From Streptomyces sp. CNQ085 (GTDB lineage Bacteria > Actinomycetota > Actinomycetes > Streptomycetales > Streptomycetaceae), in contig NZ_JAJFAU010000013.1 of assembly GCF_022614595.1 (NCBI RefSeq), positions 1 through 53,922 on the forward strand: a DNA stretch of 53,922 nt, in the 5' to 3' direction. A program made the translations under genes and the position numbers. Of the stretch, positions 8,426-16,061 are shown piece by piece (within the stretch, counting starts at the first letter, position 1; each line of letters begins with the position of its first letter). The notes below the pieces were generated by a model. That model made no database searches. It had not been told where the DNA came from and saw only the letters and a list, made by a program, of their open reading frames with translations.

Positions 8426-9796
8426 CTAGGCGGGCTCGACGCCGGGCTGCTCCGCCAGACGCCCGCCTATCGCCCGCAGTCCGTCCAGGTCGTGCACATC
8501 ACCCGGCAGCGCGGCGACCTCGGCCACCGGCACCTCCGGGTGCAGCGCGGCGAAACGGTCGCGTGTGCGCCGCTCACGCGCCAGTACGTGCATCCGCTCC
8601 GCGTGCAGCCTCAGCATGCCCGCGGCCAGCCGTTCGGCCGTCGTGGGGGAGGAGGGAGAGCCGTCGTGGCCCACGTCGGCCCCGGAGCCGTCACCGGAGG
8701 AGGTGCCGGAGGCGGACCGGGGCGCGGGCCGTTCATCCCCGTCCTTCCCGGTGGGCTGATCGGCGATGCCGTCCTCCTCGAGGTTCTCCGCGGCCGCCAG
8801 CGCCCGCTCCGCACTGAGGTGGGCCGCCTCGCTGCCGTGCATGCGGTTCAGCACGAGCCCCGCCAGCGGCATCCGGTCCGCGGCCAGCCGCTCGACGAAG
8901 TACGCCGCCTCGCGCAGCGCGTCGCGTTCCGGTGCCGCCACCACCAGGAAGGCCGTGCCCGGTGCCTGGAGCAGCCGGTACGTGGCGTCGGCACGGGTGC
9001 GGAACCCGCCGAACATCGTGTCCATCGCCGCCACGAACGTCTGCATGTCGCGCAGCAGCCCCGTACCCAGCAGCTTGTTGAGCAGCCCGGTGAACACCGA
9101 CAGCCCGGACACGCCCAGGTTCATGAACTTCAGGCCCGCCCGGCCGCCTGCCTTCGCCGGAGCCGTCAGCAGCCTGATGAACCGCCCGTCCAGGAAAGAC
9201 CCCAGGCGCTTGGGCGCGTCCAGGAAGTCCAGCGCGGACCGGCTCGGCGGGGTGTCCACGACGATCAGGTCCCACTCGTCGTCCGTGCGGAGCTGGCCGA
9301 GCTTCTCCATGGCCATGTACTCCTGCGTCCCCGCGAAACCGGCCGACAGCGACTGGTAGAAGGGGTTCTCCAGGATTGCCCGGGCCCGCTCGGGGTCGGT
9401 GTGGGCCTCGACGATCTCGTCGAAGGTCCGCTTCATGTCGAGCATCATCGCGTGCAGCTCGCCGCCCGGCACGCCGTCGACGCCCTCCACCCGGCGCGGG
9501 GTGTTGTCCAGTTCGGTCAGGCCCATCGACTGGGCCAGTCGGCGGGCCGGGTCGATGGTGAGGACGACGACCTTCCGGCCGCGCTCGGCCGCGCGTACGC
9601 CCAGGGCCGCGGCCGTCGTCGTCTTGCCCACGCCGCCGGAGCCGCAGCAGACCACGATCCGGGTGCCGGGATCGTCGATCAGCGCGTCGACGTCCAGCAC
9701 CGGGAGCGTGCCCAGCCCGTGTGCCTGTCCCTGCGTCCGGCCCCTCGCCCGGCCCTGTGCCCGTGCGGTCCCCGCCTCGGCAGTCCGTGCCGTCAC
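8426..9796 (-). CDS. ArsA-like anion-transporting ATPase, second of pair
   Basis: A 456-residue single-domain ArsA/Get3-type ATPase. The P-loop is GSGGVGKTTT (about residues 52-61), switch I is TIDPARRLA, and switch II is VVDTPPSRSALDFLDAP. Near residues 350-395 there is a Ser/Gly/Asp-rich insert that looks disordered. No arsenite genes are nearby, so arsenic transport is unlikely. The corresponding mycobacterial pair Rv3679-Rv3680 (BagAB) forms a paired ATPase. Its GTG start overlaps the stop of the upstream ATPase (GTGA), implying translational coupling. It converges with wblA. Confidence 0.9.
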   Translation of the reverse strand: MTARTAEAGTARAQGRARGRTQGQAHGLGTLPVLDVDALIDDPGTRIVVCCGSGGVGKTTTAAALGVRAAERGRKVVVLTIDPARRLAQSMGLTELDNTPRRVEGVDGVPGGELHAMMLDMKRTFDEIVEAHTDPERARAILENPFYQSLSAGFAGTQEYMAMEKLGQLRTDDEWDLIVVDTPPSRSALDFLDAPKRLGSFLDGRFIRLLTAPAKAGGRAGLKFMNLGVSGLSVFTGLLNKLLGTGLLRDMQTFVAAMDTMFGGFRTRADATYRLLQAPGTAFLVVAAPERDALREAAYFVERLAADRMPLAGLVLNRMHGSEAAHLSAERALAAAENLEEDGIADQPTGKDGDERPAPRSASGTSSGDGSGADVGHDGSPSSPTTAERLAAGMLRLHAERMHVLARERRTRDRFAALHPEVPVAEVAALPGDVHDLDGLRAIGGRLAEQPGVEPA

Positions 9797-10782
9797 CTCG
9801 CCACCCCCTGTTCACGCAGCTGTTCGCGCAGCTCGCCGGCGAGCAGGTAGACGCCGGGCAGGTCGGCGCCCTCGGCCAGCAGCTCCAGTTCGTACCCGGG
9901 CAGTTCCAGCCCGGCTATCTCCGACCGCAGTTCGCCCTCCAGCGCCAGCCGTTCGGCGTGCTCGTGGGCCTGGCGCAGCAGCGGGTCGATCAGCTGCTCG
10001 GCCCTGCCGCCGCGCCGCGCGCCGCCCAGACCCGCCCGGGACAGCGCCTTGGCGATCTCGGTGCGCGACTCCTCGGCGGCCCGCACCGACGCCCGGCCCA
10101 GCACAGCCGGCCGCGTCATGTTGACGAACACGCCGCCGACCGGTAGCCCGGTGGCACGCAGCTCGGCCACACCGTCCACGGTCTCCTGGACGGGCATCTC
10201 CTCCAGCAGGGTCACCAGGTGCACGGCGGTCTCGGACGACTTGAGCACCCGCATCACGGCCTGGGCCTGGTTGTGGATCGGGCCGACCCGGGCCAGCCCG
10301 GCCACCTGGTCGTTGACACCGAGGAAGCGGGTTATCCGCCCGGTGGGCGGCGCGTCCATGACCACCGCGTCGTAGACGAAGGCACCGCTTCCGGCGCGAC
10401 GGCGCACCGCCTCGCAGACCTTGCCGGTGAGCAGGACGTCGCGCACGCCGGGTGCGATGGTGGTGGCGAAGTCGATCGCGCCGAGCCTCTTCAGGGCCCG
10501 CCCCGCGCCGCCGAGTTTGTAGAACATCTGCAGGTAGTCCAGCAGCGCCTTCTCCGCGTCGACGGCCAGCGCGTACACCTCGCCGCCGCCGGGCCCGACG
10601 GCGATCTTCCGTTCCTCGTACGGCAGCGCCTCGGTCTCGAAGAGCTGGGCGACGCCCTGCCGCCCCTCGACCTCCACCAGGAGTGTGCGTCTGCCCTCCT
10701 CGGCGAGGGCGAGCGCGAGTGCGGCGGCGACCGTCGTCTTTCCGGTCCCGCCCTTGCCGGTCACCACATGCAGCCTGCTCAT
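9793..10782 (-). CDS. ArsA-like ATPase, first of pair
   Basis: A 329-residue single-domain ATPase beginning MSRLHVVTGKGGTGKTTVAA. The deviant Walker A KGGTGKTT lies at residues 10-17, and the switch II-like VVMDAPPTGRITRFLG follows near 130. It pairs with the downstream gene through a 4-bp overlap and probably makes a heteromeric complex, as inferred from the mycobacterial BagAB pair. The start at 10782 is supported by TAGGCT seven bases upstream on the minus strand, giving a leaderless mRNA. An upstream in-frame ATG at 10833 would add 17 unlikely residues. Confidence 0.88.
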   Translation of the reverse strand: MSRLHVVTGKGGTGKTTVAAALALALAEEGRRTLLVEVEGRQGVAQLFETEALPYEERKIAVGPGGGEVYALAVDAEKALLDYLQMFYKLGGAGRALKRLGAIDFATTIAPGVRDVLLTGKVCEAVRRRAGSGAFVYDAVVMDAPPTGRITRFLGVNDQVAGLARVGPIHNQAQAVMRVLKSSETAVHLVTLLEEMPVQETVDGVAELRATGLPVGGVFVNMTRPAVLGRASVRAAEESRTEIAKALSRAGLGGARRGGRAEQLIDPLLRQAHEHAERLALEGELRSEIAGLELPGYELELLAEGADLPGVYLLAGELREQLREQGVAR

Positions 10783-10789
10783 CCTTCGG

Positions 10790-10795
10790 AGCCTA
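10790..10795 (-). promoter_or_regulatory. -10 box of ArsA pair operon (leaderless)
   Basis: TAGGCT on the minus strand, seven bases upstream of the ATG at 10782. It is divergent from the DUF4177 promoter, about 125 bp away. Confidence 0.5.
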
Positions 10796-10918
10796 ACCAC
10801 CGGACGGGGGGAGTACGCGTGCGGATGGGCCATGGAGGTGCGCCCGGGCTCCCCGCGGGCGGACCAAAGCGGCGGGACACCGGGAGGAGGGCGCGCGGGC
10901 GGGGTGCGGGGGAGGGGC

Positions 10919-10924
10919 TAAGGT
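10919..10924 (+). promoter_or_regulatory. -10 box of DUF4177-RidA operon (leaderless)
   Basis: TAAGGT seven bases upstream of the ATG at 10932, with no Shine-Dalgarno between them. Confidence 0.5.
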
Positions 10925-10931
10925 CGGCCCC

Positions 10932-11090
10932 ATGACGAAGTGGGAATACGCGACCGTGCCGCTGCTCGTGCACGCGACCAAGCAGATCCTGGACACCTGG
11001 GGCGAGGACGGCTGGGAACTGGTCCAGGTGGTGCCCGGCCCGAACAACCCCGAGCAGCTCGTGGCGTACCTGAAGCGGGAGAAGCGGTGA
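10932..11090 (+). CDS. DUF4177 domain small protein
   Basis: A 52-residue protein starting MTKWEYATVPLLVHATKQIL and continuing with DTWGEDGWELVQVV and PEQLVAYLKREKR. The pattern W-E-Y-x-T, then GxDGWELV and a C-terminal basic end, is typical of DUF4177 proteins of unknown function. Its TGA overlaps the GTG start of the RidA gene (GTGA), so the two are translated together. The RidA partnership in the same operon is conserved in Streptomyces as I recall it. A TAAGGT box seven bases upstream suggests a leaderless transcript. Confidence 0.85.
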   Translation: MTKWEYATVPLLVHATKQILDTWGEDGWELVQVVPGPNNPEQLVAYLKREKR

Positions 11091-11563
11091 GCGACGCGCG
11101 CGGCTCGGTGGAGTCCAGGCTCGCGGAGCTGGGGCTGACCCTGCCGGAGGTGGTGGCGCCGCTGGCGTCGTACGTCCCGGCGGTGCTCTCCGGCTCCTAC
11201 GTGTACACCGCCGGACAGCTGCCGATGGTCGACGGCGCGCTGCCGGTGACCGGCAAGGTCGGCGCCGAGGTGACGCCGGAGGAGGCCAGGGACCTGGCCC
11301 GGATCTGCGCACTGAACGCCCTGGCGGCGGTGAAGTCGGTGGCCGGAGACCTGGACCGGGTCGCCCGGGTCGTCAAGGTGGTCGGCTTCGTCGCCTCCGC
11401 CCCGGACTTCACCGGTCAGCCCGGCGTGGTCAACGGCGCCAGTGAGCTGCTGGGCGAGGTGCTGGGCGACAGGGGCGTGCACGCGCGCAGCGCGGTGGGG
11501 GTCGCGGTGCTGCCGGTCGACGCGCCGGTCGAGGTCGAGATCCAGGTCGAGCTGGCGGACTGA
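11087..11563 (+). CDS. RidA family protein (YjgF/Rv3678-like)
   Basis: 158 residues from the GTG at 11087. It belongs to the longer RidA subgroup: N-terminal ESRLAELGLTLPEV, then LSGSYVYTAGQLPMVDG, NALAAVKSVAGDLDRVARVV, and a C-terminal HARSAVGVAVLPVDAPVEVE. RidA proteins hydrolyse reactive enamines or imines, but the catalytic Arg context of canonical RidA (RP/RxxV) is replaced here by HARSAVGVA, so deaminase activity is likely but unproven. It is coupled to DUF4177 by stop-start overlap. Choosing this start avoids an upstream arginine-rich reading in the same frame that overlaps DUF4177. Confidence 0.88.
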   Translation: MSDARGSVESRLAELGLTLPEVVAPLASYVPAVLSGSYVYTAGQLPMVDGALPVTGKVGAEVTPEEARDLARICALNALAAVKSVAGDLDRVARVVKVVGFVASAPDFTGQPGVVNGASELLGEVLGDRGVHARSAVGVAVLPVDAPVEVEIQVELAD

Positions 11564-11590
11564 GCCGCCGGCCGGCCCGGTGCGTCCGGC

Positions 11591-11615
11591 GCGGGCCGCG
11601 GTGTCCGGGGCCCGC
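11591..11615 (+). terminator. probable terminator after RidA
   Basis: An 11-bp inverted repeat with one mismatch (gcgggccgcgg / ccggggcccgc) and a 3-nt loop, placed between RidA and the next promoter. Confidence 0.5.
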
Positions 11616-11640
11616 ACTCGAACATCGCGGCCCGTGGCCG

Positions 11641-11646
11641 TACGAT
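11641..11646 (+). promoter_or_regulatory. -10 box of NUDIX-MBL operon (leaderless)
   Basis: TACGAT six bases upstream of the ATG at 11653; no ribosome site is present. Confidence 0.5.
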
Positions 11647-11652
11647 CCGGCC

Positions 11653-12597
11653 ATGTCGTCAACGCCGCCGCCGTCCGCGTCTCCCGCCCGGCCGCCCGAG
11701 CCCCCGCGAGACGGGCAGTGGTATCCGCCCGAGTGGCCCGAGCGCATCCGTGCCCTGGCGGAGGGCCGGGTCACGCCCGTGCCCCCGCGCCGGGCGGCGA
11801 CCGTGATGCTGCTGCGGGACGCCGGGGGCGGGCCGGCCGTCCACATGCTGCGCCGGCGCGCCTCCATGGCCTTCGCCGCCGGCGCGTACGCCTATCCCGG
11901 CGGTGGCGTGGATCCCCGCGACGAGGGCGCGGTCGCCTGGGCCGGCCCGGCGCGCGCGCAGTGGGCGCGGCGGCTAGGGGTGGAGGAGGCGGTCGCGCAG
12001 GCCGTCGTGTGCGCCGCCGTGCGCGAGACCTTCGAGGAGACGGGCGTTCTGCTGGCCGGCCCGGACCCGGACACGGTCGTCGCCGACACCACCGGCGAGG
12101 ACTGGGAGGCGGACCGGGCCGCCCTGGTGGCCCGTGAGCTCTCCTTCGCCGACTTCCTCACCCGCCGCGAACTGGTCCTGCGCAGCGATCTGCTGGGCGC
12201 CTGGGCGCGCTGGATCACCCCGGAGTTCGAGGCGCGGCGCTACGACACCTGGTTCTTCGTCGCCGCCCTGCCCGAGGGGCAGCGCACCCGCGACGTCTCG
12301 GGCGAGGCCGACCGCACGGTGTGGATCCGCCCCGCGGACGCGGCCGCCGCCTACGACCGGGGCGAGCTGACGATGATGCCCCCGACGATCGCCACCCTGC
12401 GGCAGCTCATGTCGTACGCCGGCGCCGCCGCGGCGCTGGATGCCTCCGGTGAGCGGGACCTGGCGCCCGTACTGGCCCGGGCGAGCCTGGAGGACGACGG
12501 GGCAGGCGGGCAGCGGGTGGTGCTGAGCTGGCCGGGGCACGAGGAGTTCACCAAGCACGTGCCCGCGGCCCGGCGGATGGCGGGGGGCGCACCGTGA
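11653..12597 (+). CDS. NUDIX hydrolase (NUDT19-like)
   Basis: 314 residues. After a Pro-rich N-terminus the NUDIX fold starts at RRAATVMLLRD. The glycines of the Nudix box (YPGGGVDPRDE) are separated from the metal-binding helix VCAAVRETFEETGVLL by an insert of about 25-30 residues, as in NUDT19/RP2-type enzymes. These cleave nucleoside diphosphate-linked substrates, often CoA derivatives. The conserved RExxEE glutamates are present. The 3' end overlaps the GTG start of the MBL gene, so both form one leaderless operon. Confidence 0.9.
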   Translation: MSSTPPPSASPARPPEPPRDGQWYPPEWPERIRALAEGRVTPVPPRRAATVMLLRDAGGGPAVHMLRRRASMAFAAGAYAYPGGGVDPRDEGAVAWAGPARAQWARRLGVEEAVAQAVVCAAVRETFEETGVLLAGPDPDTVVADTTGEDWEADRAALVARELSFADFLTRRELVLRSDLLGAWARWITPEFEARRYDTWFFVAALPEGQRTRDVSGEADRTVWIRPADAAAAYDRGELTMMPPTIATLRQLMSYAGAAAALDASGERDLAPVLARASLEDDGAGGQRVVLSWPGHEEFTKHVPAARRMAGGAP

Positions 12598-13424
12598 CCG
12601 ACGCCTCCGCCCTGCCCGGGCAGCCGCGCGGCGGCGCCGTCGACGGCATGGGCACCGCCCGCGCGGTGTGCGTGCTCGCGCCGAACCCCTCGCCGATGAC
12701 GCTGGACGGCACCAACACCTGGATCGTCGCCGAGCCGGACTCGGCGCTGGCGGTCGTCGTCGATCCCGGTCCGCTGGACGAGAGGCACCTGCGCCAGGTG
12801 ATCGACACCGTCGAGCGGTCGGGCCGGCGGGTGGGGCTGACGCTGCTCACCCACGGCCACTGGGACCACGCCGAGGGCGCCGCCCGCTTCGCCGGGCTGA
12901 CGGGGACGGCCGTACGCGCGCTCGACCCGGCGCTGCGGCTGGGGGACGAGGGGCTGGCGGCCGGGGACGTGGTGACCACGGGCGGCCTGGAGCTGCGGGT
13001 GGTGCCCACGCCGGGGCACACCTCCGACTCGCTCAGCTTCCACCTGCCCGCCGACAAAGCGGTGCTGACCGGCGACACCGTTCTGGGGCGCGGCACGACG
13101 ATGGTGGCCCATCCCGACGGGCGGCTGGGCGAGTACCTCGACTCGCTGCGGCGGCTGCGCTCGCTGACCGTGGACGACGGCGTGCGCACGGTGCTGCCGG
13201 GGCACGGGCCGGTGCTGGACGACGCGCAGGGGGCCGTCGAGTACTACCTGGCGCACCGGGCGAGCCGCCTGGCGCAGGTGGAGACGGCCGTGGAAGCGGG
13301 CCACCGGACGCCCGGGGAGGTCGTGGCGCACGTCTACGCGGGCGTGGACCGCTCGCTGTGGCCCGCCGCCGAGCTGTCGGTGCGGGCGCAGCTGGAGTAC
13401 CTGGAGGAGCACGGCCTGGTGTGA
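12594..13424 (+). CDS. MBL-fold metallo-hydrolase (LACTB2-like)
   Basis: 276 residues from a GTG that overlaps the NUDIX stop (GTGA). Zinc ligands are visible in order: THGHWDHAEG (HxHxDH), TPGHTSDS, TGDTVLG and LPGHGPV. A C-terminal helical part, around LAQVETAVEAGHRTPGEV, is typical of the LACTB2/Rv3677c group, some of which are RNases. It is cytosolic, with no signal peptide. Coupling to a NUDIX gene and position beside crp and nth match the mycobacterial order. The substrate is unknown. Confidence 0.9.
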   Translation: MTDASALPGQPRGGAVDGMGTARAVCVLAPNPSPMTLDGTNTWIVAEPDSALAVVVDPGPLDERHLRQVIDTVERSGRRVGLTLLTHGHWDHAEGAARFAGLTGTAVRALDPALRLGDEGLAAGDVVTTGGLELRVVPTPGHTSDSLSFHLPADKAVLTGDTVLGRGTTMVAHPDGRLGEYLDSLRRLRSLTVDDGVRTVLPGHGPVLDDAQGAVEYYLAHRASRLAQVETAVEAGHRTPGEVVAHVYAGVDRSLWPAAELSVRAQLEYLEEHGLV

Positions 13425-13448
13425 CGGCCGTGCTCCGGGCGAGGGAGG

Positions 13449-13467
13449 CTCCCCGGCCCCGGGGGAG
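13449..13467. terminator. possible short terminator between MBL and crp
   Basis: ctcccc and ggggag arms around a short C/G loop in the 51-bp convergent gap. The stem is short and no U tract follows. Confidence 0.35.
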
Positions 13468-13475
13468 GGCGGAAC

Positions 13476-14150
13476 TCAGCGCGAGCGCTTCGCCAGCCGC
13501 TCCACGTCCAGCAGGATGACCGCCCGGGCCTCCAGCCGGAGCCAGCCGCGGCTGGCGAAGTCGGCCAGCGCCTTGTTGACGGTCTCGCGGGACGCGCCGA
13601 CGAGCTGGGCCAGCTCCTCCTGGGTGAGGTCGTGCACCACGTGGATGCCCTCCTCGGACTGCACACCGAAGCGGCGCGACAGGTCCAGCAGGGCCTTGGC
13701 GACGCGGCCGGGCACGTCGGAGAAGACCAGGTCGGACATCGAGTCGTTGGTGCGGCGCAGACGCCGGGCGACGGCGCGCAGCAGCGCGGTGGCGACCTCG
13801 GGGCGGGCGTTCAGCCAGGGCTGGAGGTCGCCGTGGCCCAGACCGAAGAGTTTGACCTCGGTCAGCGCCGTGGCGGTGGCCGTACGGGGGCCCGGGTCGA
13901 ACAGGGACAGCTCGCCGATCAGCTCGCCGGGGCCGAGAACGGCCAGCATGTTCTCCCTGCCGTCCGGGGAGGTGCGGTGGAGCTTGACCTTGCCCTCGAT
14001 CACGACGTAGAGCCGGTCGCCCGGGTCCCCCTCGTGGAACAGGGCCTCGCCCCGTGCGAGCGTCGTCTCCGTCATGGAGGCACGCAGCTCGGCGGCCTGC
14101 TCGTCGTCAAGCGCCGCGAAGAGCGGGGCGCGCCGCAGAACGTCGTCCAC
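13476..14150 (-). CDS. crp: Crp/Fnr family cAMP-binding transcription regulator
   Basis: 224 residues from the GTG at 14150, which has aaggagag five bases upstream; the longer in-frame ATG is rejected. The cyclic-nucleotide domain shows [13 protein letters not shown] and the phosphate-binding cassette [21 protein letters not shown] (approximate residues 80-100). The C-terminal HTH contains [21 protein letters not shown]. It matches S. coelicolor Crp (SCO3571), a cAMP-dependent regulator of germination and secondary metabolism, and mycobacterial Rv3676. It sits divergently from nth, so it may control the 225-bp shared region. No FeS cysteines are present, which argues for the Crp rather than the Fnr type. 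Confidence 0.93.
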   Translation of the reverse strand: MDDVLRRAPLFAALDDEQAAELRASMTETTLARGEALFHEGDPGDRLYVVIEGKVKLHRTSPDGRENMLAVLGPGELIGELSLFDPGPRTATATALTEVKLFGLGHGDLQPWLNARPEVATALLRAVARRLRRTNDSMSDLVFSDVPGRVAKALLDLSRRFGVQSEEGIHVVHDLTQEELAQLVGASRETVNKALADFASRGWLRLEARAVILLDVERLAKRSR

Positions 14151-14319
14151 GAGTTCTCTCCTTGTCCACGTGCCCACGGGTCTGTCGCCCCCATGATGCC
14201 GGACGGTGAAACAGTGCGATCAGTCACAAGTTTGACGCACCCGGCGTCCGGCGTGTGCGCCAGGGGTCCGATCGGGCCCCGAATCGGCGGTGAACGGGGC
14301 GGATGTCGGTGCTCCCCCG

Positions 14320-14325
14320 TACGCT
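14320..14325 (+). promoter_or_regulatory. -10 box upstream of nth leader ORF
   Basis: TACGCT six bases before a GTG at 14332. It fits a leaderless start at the short ORF preceding nth. Confidence 0.45.
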
Positions 14326-14331
14326 GGCCGG

Positions 14332-14379
14332 GTGTCCAACACGCCGGTGAGACCGGATGGAAAGGGGGCGTACGGGTGA
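14332..14379 (+). CDS. 15-codon leader ORF overlapping nth start
   Basis: Starting at GTG 14332, the sequence reads [15 protein letters not shown] and stops with a TGA whose first two bases are the last two of the nth GTG start codon. A -10-like TACGCT lies six bases upstream, so the ORF would begin at the 5' end of the mRNA. The arrangement suggests translational coupling into nth, which also has an aaaggggg site inside this ORF. Whether it is translated is inference. Confidence 0.4.
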   Translation: MSNTPVRPDGKGAYG

Positions 14380-15260
14380 CGGTGTCCCGCGACCCATCCC
14401 AGAATTCCGCCGCGGGCGAACGGAAGTCCGCCGAACGGGTGGCGGAGGAGAAGCCGCCGCGAGCGGCCGGGGGAGGAGGCAAGAAGGCGGGGAGTAGGCC
14501 GGAGACACGGCTGGCCATGGTCCGCCGCGCCCGGCGCATCAACCGCGAGCTGGCCGAGGTGTACTACTACGCCCACCCCGAGCTGGACTTCGACAACCCC
14601 TTCCAGCTGCTGGTGGCCACGGTCCTCTCCGCTCAGACCACAGATCTGCGGGTCAACCAGACCACCCCCGCCCTCTTCGCCGCCTACCCCACGCCGGATG
14701 AGATGGCCGCGGCCGACCCGGAGCGGCTGGAGGAGTTGATCCGGCCCACCGGGTTCTTCCGCAACAAGGCCAAGTCGCTGCTGGGGCTCTCCGCGGCGCT
14801 GCGCGACCGTTTCGGCGGCGAGGTACCGGACAACCTGGAGGACATGGTCTCCCTGCCCGGCGTCGGACGTAAGACGGCGCATGTGGTGCTGGGGAACGCC
14901 TTCGGCAGACCGGGGCTGACGGTGGACACTCATTTCGGGCGGCTGGTGCGCCGCTGGCGGCTGACGGAGCGGACCGACCCGGAGAAGGTCGAGGCCGAGA
15001 TCGCCGGGATCATCCCCAGGAGCGAGTGGACGATGTTCTCGCACCGGGTCGTCTTCCACGGCCGCCGCGTCTGCCACTCCCGCAAGCCCGCGTGTGGCGC
15101 CTGCCCGATCACGCACCTGTGCCCCTCGTACGGCGAGGGCGAGACGGACCCGGAGAAGGCGAGGAAGCTGCTGAAGTACGAGATGGGGGGCATGCCCGGC
15201 CAGCGGCTCAGGCCCCCCGCGGACTACCCCGGGCAGCCCGCGCCGCCGCTGGGCGCCTGA
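14376..15260 (+). CDS. nth: endonuclease III
   Basis: 294 residues from the GTG at 14376. After a 45-residue Lys/Arg/Ala-rich tail, the HhH-GPD fold shows [17 protein letters not shown], the helix-hairpin-helix [14 protein letters not shown] (catalytic Lys) and TVDTHFGR (catalytic Asp). The [4Fe-4S] ligands are C233, C240, C243 and C249 (C-x6-C-x2-C-x5-C). It is a bifunctional glycosylase/AP lyase that removes oxidised pyrimidines in base-excision repair. A ribosome site (aaaggggg) lies about nine bases upstream. The neighbour NUDIX gene starts 12 bases after the stop and is probably cotranscribed. Confidence 0.95.
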   Translation: MTVSRDPSQNSAAGERKSAERVAEEKPPRAAGGGGKKAGSRPETRLAMVRRARRINRELAEVYYYAHPELDFDNPFQLLVATVLSAQTTDLRVNQTTPALFAAYPTPDEMAAADPERLEELIRPTGFFRNKAKSLLGLSAALRDRFGGEVPDNLEDMVSLPGVGRKTAHVVLGNAFGRPGLTVDTHFGRLVRRWRLTERTDPEKVEAEIAGIIPRSEWTMFSHRVVFHGRRVCHSRKPACGACPITHLCPSYGEGETDPEKARKLLKYEMGGMPGQRLRPPADYPGQPAPPLGA

Positions 15261-15271
15261 GCGGGGTTCGG

Positions 15272-16048
15272 ATGAGGGAAGCACAGGAGAAGCACAGGGG
15301 CTCCTTCGCCGGTCCGGCGGCTGGCCCGGTGGCCGTCACCGACCAGGGGCTGCCGCACTGGCTGCGCCCGGTGGCCGATGTGGCGTCAACGGTGCGGGCG
15401 GGGCAGCTCAGCCGCTTCCTGCCGCCCAGCGACGGGGGTGGACGGCAGTCCGCGGTCCTGGTGCTCTTCGGCGATGGCGGCGCCCGCGGAAGCGGCACCA
15501 CCACCGGTGGCGGGAACGGGGGGACGACGGGCGCGGGGGCCGGGCCGGAGCTGCTGCTGATGGAGCGGTCCTCCAGCCTCCGCTCGCATGCCGGGCAGCC
15601 GTCCTTCCCCGGCGGAGCCCTCGACCCGGAGGACGGCGACCCCGAGGGCGACGGGCCGCTGCGCGCCGCGCTGCGGGAGGCGGAGGAGGAAACCGGACTC
15701 GACCCGTCGGGGGTGCAGGTATTCGGGCGGCTGCCGCGCGTCTACATCCCGGTGAGCGGGTTCGTCGTCACGCCCGTACTGGGGTGGTGGAGGGAGCCGA
15801 GCCCGGTGGCTCCGGTGGATCCGGCCGAGACGGCCCGGGTCTTCACCGTCCCCGTGTCCGACCTCGCCGATCCGGCGAACCGCGCCACGGCCAGACACCC
15901 CAGCGGCTACCGCGGTCCGTGCTTCCTCGTCAGTGACGCGCTGGTGTGGGGCTTCACGGCCGGGATCATCGACCGGATCCTGCACTTCGCCGGATGGGAG
16001 CGGCCGTGGGACACCGATCGCAGCGTCCCCCTGGACTGGCGCGCGTGA
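15272..16048 (+). CDS. NUDIX hydrolase, CoA pyrophosphatase type
   Basis: 258 residues. The NuCoA signature preceding the Nudix box is clear: LLLMERSSSLRSHAGQ followed by PSFPGGALD. The Nudix box continues as GPLRAALREAEEETGLD. This combination marks enzymes that cleave CoA or acyl-CoA to phosphopantetheine and 3',5'-ADP. A Gly/Thr/Ala-rich insert (about residues 68-90) is a local expansion. The start has only a weak ribosome site; a GTG about 57 bases later is an alternative. It lies between nth and the MarP-like gene, as in mycobacteria (Rv3672c). Confidence 0.88.
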   Translation: MREAQEKHRGSFAGPAAGPVAVTDQGLPHWLRPVADVASTVRAGQLSRFLPPSDGGGRQSAVLVLFGDGGARGSGTTTGGGNGGTTGAGAGPELLLMERSSSLRSHAGQPSFPGGALDPEDGDPEGDGPLRAALREAEEETGLDPSGVQVFGRLPRVYIPVSGFVVTPVLGWWREPSPVAPVDPAETARVFTVPVSDLADPANRATARHPSGYRGPCFLVSDALVWGFTAGIIDRILHFAGWERPWDTDRSVPLDWRA

Positions 16049-16061
16049 GACGGTGGGCGAC

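Noticed and set aside
8426-10782. ArsA pair considered as an arsenite resistance operon
   Set aside because: No ArsB, ArsC, ArsR or ArsD genes nearby, and the neighbourhood is the conserved wblA/whiB4 region.
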